Below, piece by piece: positions 16,067-23,634 of a stretch of 48,612 nt of DNA (its first letter is position 1; each line of letters opens with the position of its first letter). The stretch comes from a virus. The notes beneath the pieces are model-generated. The model was not told the origin of the DNA. It did not search any database and saw nothing but the letters and a program-made list of their open reading frames with translations. Both the position numbers and the translations under genes were made by a program. Where the stretch lies: the IMG/VR virus record IMGVR_UViG_3300048904_000453, positions 1 to 48,612 of that record; one strand, given 5' to 3'.

Positions 16067-16373
16067 TAAGTACACTCCCGTCCTTGTTGGCACAAGTCAA
16101 AGAAGAAGTGATGGAATGGGTTTTATTGTCAACTCTTCAGACTTGCAACAAATATTAATTACATTAATTGAATCTAAGTACTTCTGGGGCACGGTAGCGG
16201 GCGGTATATGGGCATTTACTAAGCGACATAATCATAAAACGATTATTATTGAGAAGGATGGCTACAAATTCAAAGCTTCAGGAATGAGTCAGCAGGATCT
16301 TGAAAAGTCACTTGAAGGTGCACAAAGACTTGTCGTTACGCAGAGAGAAAGGAATGAAAGAGACCTGCAGTGA
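15987..16373 (+). CDS. Plus-strand cargo gene, EACC1-like small protein
   Basis: Encodes 128 residues from the ATG at 15987 with AGGTG upstream. The N-terminal part is a mixed alpha/beta region (GMGFIVNSSDLQQILITL). A Gly-Ala segment GTVAGGIWAFTKRHNHK precedes a strand-rich end (IIIEKDGYKFKASG) and a final helix. The layout recalls the small effector-associated EACC1-like proteins, which are adaptor modules in bacterial conflict systems, but this is weak similarity from memory. The gene is AT-rich compared with its neighbours and lies on the strand opposite to the tail genes, between the tail assembly gene and the BamE-like gene. Its stop directly abuts the stop of the tail assembly gene. Confidence 0.6.
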   Translation: MDRPPLKVSFPSDMAAAFCASLRENDIKYTPVLVGTSQRRSDGMGFIVNSSDLQQILITLIESKYFWGTVAGGIWAFTKRHNHKTIIIEKDGYKFKASGMSQQDLEKSLEGAQRLVVTQRERNERDLQ

Positions 16374-17051
16374 TTAACGCCTCTCTTTTTCTCGCCTTCT
16401 GGACTTCCTCGCCAGATAGTCATCAGCAACCGAATCGTATTCTTCCTTGGTGAAGCCCTTTTGCTCCGGATATTTGGCAGCCAACAGCAACTGAAAATCG
16501 GTCATCGTAAGCTGCTCCGCCTCTTCACGACTCATGCCAAGATGCGTTCGCGCTGCGCTGATGTATTCGAATGCATTGAACTCACTGGATGCCTGAGCGC
16601 CTTCGTGGCGCTGTAGCTTGCGCACTTTGGCCTTGCCGATCACACCATGCGCCATGAGCGATCGGGCAATGATGACCATCTCCTCCGGCCCCATGCGGCC
16701 TTTTCGATAAACGAAAGTCCACTTGCCAGACCTGCCTGGCACAATCTCGCCTGTCAGTGCTGATACATCATGATTTGAGCAAGCCTGAAGCACCGACATT
16801 GCGGTGACGATCGCTTTCTTACTGTATTGCGGCGAAGCGAGATGTGAAGTCAGCCAGGCGGGAATGGTTCCGAACGCTTTGAGCGCCTTACGCATCATGC
16901 CGCCCACCTCATCGTTATACAGGTCATACAGTGCCTGCACGATTTCATCTGGCTCACCGATTCGCGTCATGTTGATGAACGACGGTCGGAAGAAGTATTC
17001 ATTCTCTCCATCGATAATCACGCACTCGCCGATTTCCTTCAATGGCGTCAT
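16374..17051 (-). CDS. Tail assembly protein (DUF6246-like, G/T position)
   Basis: Encodes 225 residues from ATG 17051, which has GGAGGAAAA directly upstream. It begins MTPLKEIGECVI and contains the end LGMSREEAEQLTMTDFQLLL typical of phage tail assembly chaperone C-termini. It occupies the position of lambda G/GT, between the major tail protein and the tape measure, so it probably chaperones the tape measure. There is a single uninterrupted frame and no sign of the -1 frameshift used in lambda. DUF6246 is a recalled name. Confidence 0.8.
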   Translation of the reverse strand: MTPLKEIGECVIIDGENEYFFRPSFINMTRIGEPDEIVQALYDLYNDEVGGMMRKALKAFGTIPAWLTSHLASPQYSKKAIVTAMSVLQACSNHDVSALTGEIVPGRSGKWTFVYRKGRMGPEEMVIIARSLMAHGVIGKAKVRKLQRHEGAQASSEFNAFEYISAARTHLGMSREEAEQLTMTDFQLLLAAKYPEQKGFTKEEYDSVADDYLARKSRRREKERR

Positions 17052-17100
17052 TTTTCCTCCATAAGCATTATCAAGGGCTGAAGACAGCCCTTTGGAATGG

Positions 17101-17844
17101 TTACGAAGAAGTGACTGTAACCGCTGTGGTGCCGGTGAAATTGCCATCCGTCGATGTGAATGTGATGGTCGCAGAACCGGCAGCAACCGCAGTGACCAGG
17201 CCGGTATTGCTAACTGTCGCTTTAGTTGCGTCAGAAGTCGTCCATGCGCCGGTGCGGTCGGTTGCATCGGTAGGCTGAACTGAGCCGGTCAACTGGCGGG
17301 TCGCGCCCACAGCGAGAGAAGCGGTCGCCGGTGTCACGGTCACGCCGGTCGCTGGAACAGTTTCATCGGTGTCGATTACCTGAATGGTGGTCGCATCACC
17401 CACTTTGAATTCAGTGGTAAAGGTCACGATGTCATTTGTGCCTCCATCAGAACTCAGCGCGGTGACGACCATGTAACCCTGGAATGTGATTTCGCCATAT
17501 TCCATGCGAACCCAGATACCCGGCTGGCGGCGGGCTTTCAGTTCACCTGCAAAATACTTGATGAAGCGACCCACACCGTACTGGTCCAGCTTACCTTTCT
17601 TGCGAACTTCACCTTCAAAGCTGATGGTGAAATCTGAGTTGGTGATGATGCTTTCAACAAAGCCGCCACCATCATCCGCATCTGAAGTTACTGTGTTAGG
17701 TGAGAAGTCCCACCCTTTGCTTGTTCCGGCAGCCAGCGCTTTCCACTCCGATTCCTGCGGCAGCGCATCGCTGCAGCCATCGGCAACTTCAAGCACAACG
17801 GCGCCACCGAACAAACGTTCGTTGCTGTTCTGGCAATCAGCCAT
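17101..17844 (-). CDS. V: Major tail tube protein V with C-terminal Ig-like domain
   Basis: Encodes 247 residues. The N-terminal 160 residues are the tube domain (FTISFEGEVRKKGKLDQYGV, ARRQPGIWVRMEYG). Residues about 165-247 form a BIG2 Ig-like domain (GVTVTPATASLAVGATRQL, LVTAVAAGSATITFTS) that would project from the tail surface and bind cell-surface sugars weakly. Tube hexamers stack around the tape measure. The architecture equals lambda gpV, although the N-terminal sequence differs. Confidence 0.93.
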   Translation of the reverse strand: MADCQNSNERLFGGAVVLEVADGCSDALPQESEWKALAAGTSKGWDFSPNTVTSDADDGGGFVESIITNSDFTISFEGEVRKKGKLDQYGVGRFIKYFAGELKARRQPGIWVRMEYGEITFQGYMVVTALSSDGGTNDIVTFTTEFKVGDATTIQVIDTDETVPATGVTVTPATASLAVGATRQLTGSVQPTDATDRTGAWTTSDATKATVSNTGLVTAVAAGSATITFTSTDGNFTGTTAVTVTSS

Positions 17845-17869
17845 GGGGTAATTCCTCTTTGACGTTTAT

Positions 17870-18253
17870 TTAGCTGCCGAAAGTGGCAACAAACTGAAGC
17901 CGATAGACCAAGCGGCCTTCGGTTGTTTGGACGGGGGCTGGAATGCCGCCGAGGTTTTCCAGATAGCCGACGCAAGCGTCAGCCATTGGGTTTTGCTGAA
18001 CGAAATCGATGATGTCCTGCACGCGCTGGTCCACCGCCCCATTACCTGACTTAGCGCCGACTACATCGACGATGATGTAATACTGTCCGCCTAACTGGTT
18101 GCGAATAGAGCCGCCGCCATTGGGACGAAACACCATGAACTTATCGGCCTGGTTGCCGGTGTCGTTCCACACGAGCAACTGAGTAATGAATCCTGCCGTC
18201 AGGTCAGCATCATTGAAGAAGTTACGCACGCGCGTATGCATTGGAGGATTCAA
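17870..18253 (-). CDS. Tail terminator protein (U-like)
   Basis: Encodes 127 residues directly upstream of the tube gene in transcription order, where the tail terminator lies. The sequence has alternating strands and a helix (DQRVQDIIDFVQQNP) and ends LVYRLQFVATFGS, similar in layout to terminator proteins of N15/T1-like phages. The start may be the ATG at 18253 or one four codons later. It would cap the tube and join it to the head. It overlaps the upstream gene by four bases. Confidence 0.7.
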   Translation of the reverse strand: MNPPMHTRVRNFFNDADLTAGFITQLLVWNDTGNQADKFMVFRPNGGGSIRNQLGGQYYIIVDVVGAKSGNGAVDQRVQDIIDFVQQNPMADACVGYLENLGGIPAPVQTTEGRLVYRLQFVATFGS

Positions 18254-18618
18254 AATGACATCTCCTTCTGCACAACACGATCGATAACATCTCGGCTTTC
18301 TTCGAACCCTTTAGTGAGAAATTCTTTCTCAGCCGTGGCGCGACGGAACCGCTGCGGATTTGCCGGGTCATGCACGTAAGCGGCGTATGAAGCGGTGTAG
18401 CCAACACGACCGGTGATGCGAGCGCCATTAATGACGATTTCACGGAACTGGCTGTTGAGCAGATAAGACGTATCGATTGGTGTGTAGATTGCTGCCTGTG
18501 ATGCGCCGACTACCATCGCGCTAGTGAGAGCGCGAACGATGCGCCGGTCCTGAATGTTATCGATAGCGCGGTTAACGTTGCGTGAAACCTGCCTGATGCC
18601 TTTTACTTTCACGCCCAT
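18250..18618 (-). CDS. HK97 gp10-like tail completion protein
   Basis: Encodes 122 residues. The N-terminal helical part (VSRNVNRAIDNI) and the segments IYTPIDTSYLLNS, YTASYAAYVHDPANPQRFRR and EKEFLTKGFEES are typical of the HK97 gp10/lambda Z-like family, which completes the head-proximal end of the tail. Four-base overlap with the next gene, two bases from the previous one. Confidence 0.85.
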   Translation of the reverse strand: MGVKVKGIRQVSRNVNRAIDNIQDRRIVRALTSAMVVGASQAAIYTPIDTSYLLNSQFREIVINGARITGRVGYTASYAAYVHDPANPQRFRRATAEKEFLTKGFEESRDVIDRVVQKEMSF

Positions 18619-18620
18619 GG

Positions 18621-18968
18621 CTACACTCCGGTAATAATCGCGAAATCGTCTGCCGTGCGATCAAAGGTATCGGCGTAACGGATAGCCTGCATAACCTCAT
18701 CGGCGCCTGCCGCAATTGGGTCAGGATTGTCAGACACTCCAATGAGCAGGTAATCGCCGGTGTCAGCCAGCGCATACTCTGTCCACACGGTGTTCTTCAC
18801 CACCTTCTCGCCACCGATGTCGCCAAGCCGCTTTGAAAGCCCGCCCTGATAATCACAGGCAATCACCAGTGGCGCTTCGAACATCGGGTCGCCGTAATCA
18901 TTGCTTTCGCCTGTGCGCTTCCATATCGTCGCCTGAGCGGTGTATGACCAATTGGCTAAAGATGACAT
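18621..18968 (-). CDS. Head-tail joining protein (minor capsid, stopper-like)
   Basis: Encodes 115 residues, beta-rich, with WSYTAQATIWKRTGESNDYG at the start and a central strand pair. By position between the connector gene and the gp10-like protein it should be the head-closure/stopper protein. Only genomic order and general composition support that role. I recall similar N15- and T1-like proteins. Confidence 0.7.
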   Translation of the reverse strand: MSSLANWSYTAQATIWKRTGESNDYGDPMFEAPLVIACDYQGGLSKRLGDIGGEKVVKNTVWTEYALADTGDYLLIGVSDNPDPIAAGADEVMQAIRYADTFDRTADDFAIITGV

Positions 18969-18969
18969 G

Positions 18970-19137
18970 TCATTTCCTCCAGCTGGTCACTACGGGCTTC
19001 TCAGCGGCAATTCGTGGGCAGTTAATCACCCACTCGCCGCTGCTGTTCACGTAGCCGGTTGTCTGCCGGCCGCTTGACGTTTTCACCCACACGCGCTCGA
19101 ATGGCTTGGGCGGTTGTGATGCCGGTTGCCAGTCCAT
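18970..19137 (-). CDS. Small protein in the head-tail joining cluster
   Basis: Encodes 55 residues (MDWQPASQPPKPFERVWVKT at the start, ending VVTSWRK). The ATG overlaps the stop of the upstream connector gene (TAATG), and the stop lies one base from the next ATG and contributes its ribosome site (GGAGGAAATGA). The tight coupling and lack of any other gene in this 168-base interval support it as real. The middle (SGRQTTGYVNSSGEWVINCP) looks like a small beta sheet. The function is unknown. Confidence 0.7.
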   Translation of the reverse strand: MDWQPASQPPKPFERVWVKTSSGRQTTGYVNSSGEWVINCPRIAAEKPVVTSWRK

Positions 19138-19514
19138 TAGCAGCCACCAATCACATCGAAGAAGCCAACACTTGTGCCAACGTCAATCGGCAGCAGCGCG
19201 GTGCATCCGGATGTGTCCAGCGCCGCCAGCGTATTGCGCACCGTCTTCACATCGCCGCTGTAGTCAAACGATCGGGACGCCCCTGAAGGCGTTGACTGTG
19301 ACTTTATGCGCTGACTAAAGGCGGTGATAGCCATAAGGGTAACGGCGTACACCTGAATCAGTGTCATGTCGCATTCATCGTAGCCAGCCGCCTCCAGGCA
19401 CATGCTTATACTGCCCAGCTTGCAGAGGTAGGCATCAATCATGAAATCCGGGATGGTGTAACCCAGCGCAGATAACTGCTGTTTAACCTGCGCTGCCGTT
19501 ATCTGCACTGCCAT
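19137..19514 (-). CDS. Head-tail connector protein (DUF7370-like)
   Basis: Encodes 125 residues. It is helical with ITAAQVKQQLSALGYTIPDF and a conserved SQSTPSGASRSFDYSGDV block, then a C-terminal tail (GFFDVIGGC). Similar proteins in N15/T1-like phages lie at this place and are taken as adaptor/connector proteins below the portal. The DUF name is recalled. It overlaps the downstream small gene by one base. Confidence 0.75.
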   Translation of the reverse strand: MAVQITAAQVKQQLSALGYTIPDFMIDAYLCKLGSISMCLEAAGYDECDMTLIQVYAVTLMAITAFSQRIKSQSTPSGASRSFDYSGDVKTVRNTLAALDTSGCTALLPIDVGTSVGFFDVIGGC

Positions 19515-19516
19515 GA

Positions 19517-19918
19517 TTACTTGTCCTTTTTGGTTGCAGCTGTCAGCGCTGCTTCTGCTTTATCTGCACGATCGTTTGCTGCAGCAAGCTCAGTAGCGTG
19601 AGTGGTCTTCAGCTGCTCCAGCGCGTCGGCATGCTCTTTGTCTTTCGCTTCAGCTGCATCCTGAGTGGTCTTCAGCTGCTCCAGCGCGTCATTCAATTTC
19701 GACTGCAACACAGATGTGTCAGTGCTAACCGGTGCAGACGGTGTAGCCACTTCGAAGGTCAGCTTCTCGCCTTTCTTCTCGGTGGCCTTTTCAGCTTTAC
19801 CCTGAGCAAGCCACTTTTCAGCGACCGAATCCTCTACGTCATAAACCTGACCAGCCTCCAATTTCTGGAAGCTGGCACCGGCAAAGAGGTTTGCTACCAA
19901 TACCTTTACGAGTGCCAT
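19517..19918 (-). CDS. Capsid-cluster protein with internal repeat
   Basis: Encodes 133 residues. An N-terminal strand-rich domain (LVKVLVANLFAGASFQKL...GQVYDVEDSVAEKWLAQGKA) is followed by a charged coiled coil with two copies of DALEQLKTT 21 residues apart. It sits between connector and major capsid genes, the position of lambda FI-type accessory proteins, but I see no sequence link to FI. The role is unknown. Confidence 0.7.
   Translation of the reverse strand: MALVKVLVANLFAGASFQKLEAGQVYDVEDSVAEKWLAQGKAEKATEKKGEKLTFEVATPSAPVSTDTSVLQSKLNDALEQLKTTQDAAEAKDKEHADALEQLKTTHATELAAANDRADKAEAALTAATKKDK
19600..19690. repeat. Imperfect tandem duplication inside coiled-coil gene
   Basis: A 28-base identical sequence occurs at 19600-19627 and again at 19663-19690, a 63-base (21-codon) period that keeps the reading frame. 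It doubles the DALEQLKTT heptad segment of the host gene. Confidence 0.9.
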
Positions 19919-19927
19919 GTTTGTTCC

Positions 19928-20998
19928 TTAGCTCGAAGCGTGGATAACTGAGTATTTGTTGTTGATATCCTGCTTAACCATCAGGCCCATCGCGCCCCAT
20001 GTACGCCAGATGTAATCGCTGTTGTAGAACGGGCGCGGGTCGGCGACAGTGCCAATTGCTTGTCCAACGATCGGAGCAATCACGCCTGCAGTCAGCGGAA
20101 CAATCAGGATTTCGTTACCTGACAGTTGCGCATCTTCTTTGATACCAGCGATGCCGGACAGCTTCAGGAACTCTTCCAGAACGGTGCGGGTCGCATTCAC
20201 ATCGAAGTAACGTTCAAGGTTGGACATGATTTCTGCTGACACATACCAGGTCTGAGGCGCGTACTGGCTGTTTGTCACACGAACCACGTCACGCAGTGCG
20301 ATAGCATTGGTGCGCAGCGCTACCGGATCGGTGCTGGTTGCAAAGTTGAACGTCAGCGTTACCTGAGCAACGCGTTCGTCAGCCTTCAGGCCTTTCCAGG
20401 TTAGGCCATCAAACTTCACGTAATTGCCTTCAGAGTCGCGGAAGCCGTTGAACATGTAGTCAACGTACTGACGCTGCACATCTTCGACAGAGCCGCGCTG
20501 TGCATCAGCCTGAGACTGAAGAGCCGACGGACTGTTGAAAATAGGATCGCGCCAGTTGAACTTAAAGCCTGAGTCATGCACCGGCACCATCGTGCCATCA
20601 AAGGTGTAGCTCTTGGCATCCAGCGCCGCGCCAATCTGACCTGACATGGACGTATGAGCCCAGCCACGACCACCAGTGCGAGCGTAGTCATAGCGTGACT
20701 GCTCAATACGAACAGAGCGCGAAAGAGGCATCAGGTCGTTTAGCAAAGTGAACTGAGTGGTCGGCTCGAACTGAGCCAGAACAGTGGTATCGAAAGCGCG
20801 ATACAGGCGGCGGATGTCATCAACTGCGTTTACCGCATCCAGTCGCCCGGAATCTTCACGGACGCCACGCACGCGACCAATGAAGTCAGCGGCAGCCTGA
20901 GCACCTTCGTTACGCGCAATTTGCAGCTCGGCAAACTGAGACTGGTTAACCTCGAGGTTTCCAGTGCGTTCGCCCAGAGAACGGGAAAATACAAACAT
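19928..20998 (-). CDS. Major capsid protein (DUF6260-like)
   Basis: Encodes 356 residues. It has no close lambda E or HK97 gp5 sequence, but its position after the decoration protein and before the connector genes, and the segments NDLMPLSRSVRIEQSRYDYAR, NGLTWKG-like loop, LKLSGIAGIKEDAQLSGNEI and a C-terminal MGLMVKQDINNKYSVIH, fit an HK97-fold shell protein. I recall the family as DUF6260. The long N-terminal helical part (about 1-60) could act as a scaffold-like delta domain. No protease site can be assigned by eye. Confidence 0.8.
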   Translation of the reverse strand: MFVFSRSLGERTGNLEVNQSQFAELQIARNEGAQAAADFIGRVRGVREDSGRLDAVNAVDDIRRLYRAFDTTVLAQFEPTTQFTLLNDLMPLSRSVRIEQSRYDYARTGGRGWAHTSMSGQIGAALDAKSYTFDGTMVPVHDSGFKFNWRDPIFNSPSALQSQADAQRGSVEDVQRQYVDYMFNGFRDSEGNYVKFDGLTWKGLKADERVAQVTLTFNFATSTDPVALRTNAIALRDVVRVTNSQYAPQTWYVSAEIMSNLERYFDVNATRTVLEEFLKLSGIAGIKEDAQLSGNEILIVPLTAGVIAPIVGQAIGTVADPRPFYNSDYIWRTWGAMGLMVKQDINNKYSVIHASS

Positions 20999-21009
20999 TC
21001 AGGTGCTCC

Positions 21010-21444
21010 TTACTTAATCACAACGCGCAGCAGGTCACCTGCGGCAGCGGTATATGCTTTGTCTTCTTCGACATAGCAACGAATTGACTCATCACCGGCT
21101 TGAACCTTGACCTGACCATTTGCGATCGACAAAGGCTGCCCTTTTTTGTAGGTGCCGGCAGCGGCGCGTACGTTCAGGAACATGCCCTGCAATGGCTGAA
21201 TGCCAACGACCAGCTCACCGACAGGAATGCTGTCATCAACAGTCAGGCAGCGCAGATAATCGAAGTTGGCCACATAAAGGATCGCCTGCTCGTTACCTGC
21301 AACTGATGCGGTGAATTTGCCTGCATCGAAGAAGCCGATCGTGCCAGGCTTAGTTGCCGCTACAGCCGCACCTTCACGGTTAAGCAGAGGGTTAGGGAAT
21401 ACGCCACCGGCGTGAATTACGTGCTTTCCATCTTTAGCCATCAT
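21010..21444 (-). CDS. Capsid decoration protein-like
   Basis: Encodes 144 residues. The sequence is a beta-rich small domain (GTIGFFDAGKFT, LSIANGQVKVQAGDESIRCYVEE) ending LLRVVIK, typical of DUF2190-type decoration proteins that stabilise expanded shells. It lies between protease/scaffold and major capsid genes. The second Met could be the start. Confidence 0.7.
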   Translation of the reverse strand: MMAKDGKHVIHAGGVFPNPLLNREGAAVAATKPGTIGFFDAGKFTASVAGNEQAILYVANFDYLRCLTVDDSIPVGELVVGIQPLQGMFLNVRAAAGTYKKGQPLSIANGQVKVQAGDESIRCYVEEDKAYTAAAGDLLRVVIK

Positions 21445-22641
21445 TTACTCCGGCATTTCGCTGAGGGATTTATCTGAGTTGACCTGACGCAGAGAGCTAT
21501 TCAGGCCGATGGATGTCTGGCATTGAGCAAAGAGCTCATTCAGCGGCTCGCCATCAAGCGTATTCACCGCGATTTCAGTCATGCCGAACTTGGCTTTAAC
21601 TGCTGCGCGTTTTTCGCTCTTCTCTTTGTCAGAGTTAACTGCCATGCCGTTTTCGATGGTGCTCAGTTTTTCGGCGAACGGCTTGAACCATGCCGGAGCT
21701 TCATCGCTATTGGTGGCGGTCTCTTTGGCCTTTTTGTCAGCCTCTTCTTTCTCTTTCTTGGCCTTTTCATCAGCTGCAGCTTTCGCTGTCGCATCTTCGG
21801 CGGCCATCTGGTTGTAAGCGTCCATCAGCTCAGCATCGGACTTACCTTCAACGTCGATGCCTTTCGCTTTCAGCGCATTGGTGATGAGTTCTTTCATCGG
21901 GTTTGCTTCCTCTTTGACGGAATTGCTGTTGGCGCTGAAAAACGCCTTTAGCTGGTTAAAAATTGATTTGAGAGCGGGGTCTTGCGTTGAATCGATATCG
22001 GGTGACTGGCCCTCTGACAGGTTGACAACTTCCAGTTCCTGCTCGGTGCCATCGGAGTTAACGAAGATGCCTACTCCCTCCTCCGGCGTTCCGGCGCCAG
22101 CCTCATCCAGCAGCACAGCAACGTGGTCGAACATCATGTTGGTGGCGATTTCGTTGTACTTCTTGCCCTTCGATTCGCCATTGGCTGCGATGCCGGAATA
22201 AAGCAGGCCGGTGGAAATGTGGATCGGTTCGACGTTTGCTTTGGCAGCCATTTCGTCCAGGCGGTTAATCAGACGCTTGCCGTTTTCACTGGCTTCGGCA
22301 TAGCGGCGGTCGACGTACATGTCACCAACCACTTTGCCGTCTTCGTGCGTGACGTTTTGAAGCCATGCGCCGACGTGATAGTTGTTCACCGCGCGGACAT
22401 CGCGGGCCGATACATGCTTGCCATCCACTTTCGGGTGACCGAACGGCATTGGATTTCGCTCAAGCGTGTTAAACGCCTTTTCAATTTCTGCTGCCGGGTA
22501 CAACTTCCGGTTCATCACGATATCGTCGACAACGGGCGTGATGCCGCGAACCACGATGTGTGGTTTGCCGTCGATGGTTTCAGTGGTGATGTTTGAAGCG
22601 GAGTTGACGACGGTCAGCACGTTAACGCGATTGCGCTTCAT
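21445..22641 (-). CDS. Prohead protease with C-terminal scaffold region (DUF2213-like)
   Basis: Encodes 398 residues. Residues 1-200 look like the DUF2213 protease: VVRGITPVVDDIVMNRKLYPA, FGHPKVDGKHVSARD, ISTGLLYSG and FDHVAVLLDE. Residues 225-400 are low-complexity, acidic and Lys-rich (AKAAADEKAKKEKEEADKK) and resemble a scaffold, as in lambda C/Nu3 and related fused genes. An in-frame Met249 has a purine-rich site upstream and could start a separate scaffold. The protease would clip scaffold and capsid N-termini during maturation. Confidence 0.85.
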   Translation of the reverse strand: MKRNRVNVLTVVNSASNITTETIDGKPHIVVRGITPVVDDIVMNRKLYPAAEIEKAFNTLERNPMPFGHPKVDGKHVSARDVRAVNNYHVGAWLQNVTHEDGKVVGDMYVDRRYAEASENGKRLINRLDEMAAKANVEPIHISTGLLYSGIAANGESKGKKYNEIATNMMFDHVAVLLDEAGAGTPEEGVGIFVNSDGTEQELEVVNLSEGQSPDIDSTQDPALKSIFNQLKAFFSANSNSVKEEANPMKELITNALKAKGIDVEGKSDAELMDAYNQMAAEDATAKAAADEKAKKEKEEADKKAKETATNSDEAPAWFKPFAEKLSTIENGMAVNSDKEKSEKRAAVKAKFGMTEIAVNTLDGEPLNELFAQCQTSIGLNSSLRQVNSDKSLSEMPE

Positions 22642-22665
22642 GCTGTGTCCTCATGGTATGAATAG

Positions 22666-23634
22666 TTAAGCGGCTTGTTGCCACTCCTTGCGCTCTTTGG
22701 TTAACTTTTCAACGAGACCGGTATTCACAATCTTTCCTTTCTCGTCGAGCAGCACAGGAATGTTGCCGCAATAGCAGTGATAGCGGTTACCGCGCTCGGC
22801 GTAGAACGCTTCGACTTGCTCGGTGGTATAAGTGTGACCGTGACGGGCAGCATGCCATGTGCGCGTTGTTGGCTTCAGCGCTGACAGCCAGAGGATGGCA
22901 GTGTTCAGGCCTAACCTTTCCTTTGCCCAATCCGTTTCAAGCCACTGTGCTTTGCGTAATGCCCCTACCTGCTCTGTCTGGGCGATGTTCTTGGCCTGCG
23001 CCATCGACACATCCAGCCGCTTACTGATGATGCGGGCAGTTTCACGCGGGTTAATGCCACGACCGATTGAGTCGGACACGACAGTAGCCAGGTCAGCACG
23101 AGCTGCGTCGCTAATGCCTTTCCAGTCGCTATAGGTCGATACGTAGGCTGCGGCAATCTGGTTCTGATATGCCGGGCTGCTCAGCAACTGCGCAAGCGTG
23201 GTTTGCTGCTCGTAGACGGTCGACTGTACTGACAGGTTGGTAAAAGCCTGCCGGGTACCGCGCTCATACTCTGCGGCTACATAGCCCAGCGCCCACATGT
23301 TTTGACTGCCACCGTCGAGGAGGTGATCGTCAAGTATCACCTGAATACGCTGCAGCAGGTCAGCCTGTTGCGCCGCCGTCATGTCGTAGATGTAAGTGCC
23401 GGCGTTAACCTGGTAAATCACATCGCCGTATACCGCATGCGAAGCGTTACCGATGCGCTCGATGCCGGTTAACCGTTCATCAAAGAGCTGCTTAAGCGCG
23501 AGTTTAATCTGGTAATAGCGATCATCGATGTCGCGGTACATCCGGCCAACCTGACGCGATGATTGTGTCGGGTCAGCTTTGTTACGGGGAATTATCGGTG
23601 TTCCGATTCGGTTTCTCGCTGGCGTCGTCGTCAT
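22666..23634 (-). CDS. Phage Mu F-like minor head (head morphogenesis) protein
   Basis: Encodes 322 residues. The C-terminal part has NIAQTEQVGALRKAQW, PTTRTWHAARHGHTYTTEQV and NRYHCYCGNIPVLLD, the usual signature of SPP1 gp7/Mu gpF head proteins. These proteins bind the portal, enter the procapsid and may be ejected with the DNA. An AAGGA site lies 8 bases before the start, which is inside the end of the portal gene (53-base overlap). Confidence 0.9.
   Translation of the reverse strand: MTTTPARNRIGTPIIPRNKADPTQSSRQVGRMYRDIDDRYYQIKLALKQLFDERLTGIERIGNASHAVYGDVIYQVNAGTYIYDMTAAQQADLLQRIQVILDDHLLDGGSQNMWALGYVAAEYERGTRQAFTNLSVQSTVYEQQTTLAQLLSSPAYQNQIAAAYVSTYSDWKGISDAARADLATVVSDSIGRGINPRETARIISKRLDVSMAQAKNIAQTEQVGALRKAQWLETDWAKERLGLNTAILWLSALKPTTRTWHAARHGHTYTTEQVEAFYAERGNRYHCYCGNIPVLLDEKGKIVNTGLVEKLTKERKEWQQAA

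Noticed and set aside
16374-17844. Programmed -1 frameshift like lambda G/GT
   Set aside because: The tail assembly gene is a single 225-codon frame and no slippery heptamer with a second frame is evident.
22123-22596. 157-codon plus-strand frame opposite the protease
   Set aside because: The conserved protease motifs lie on the minus strand; no ribosome site on plus.
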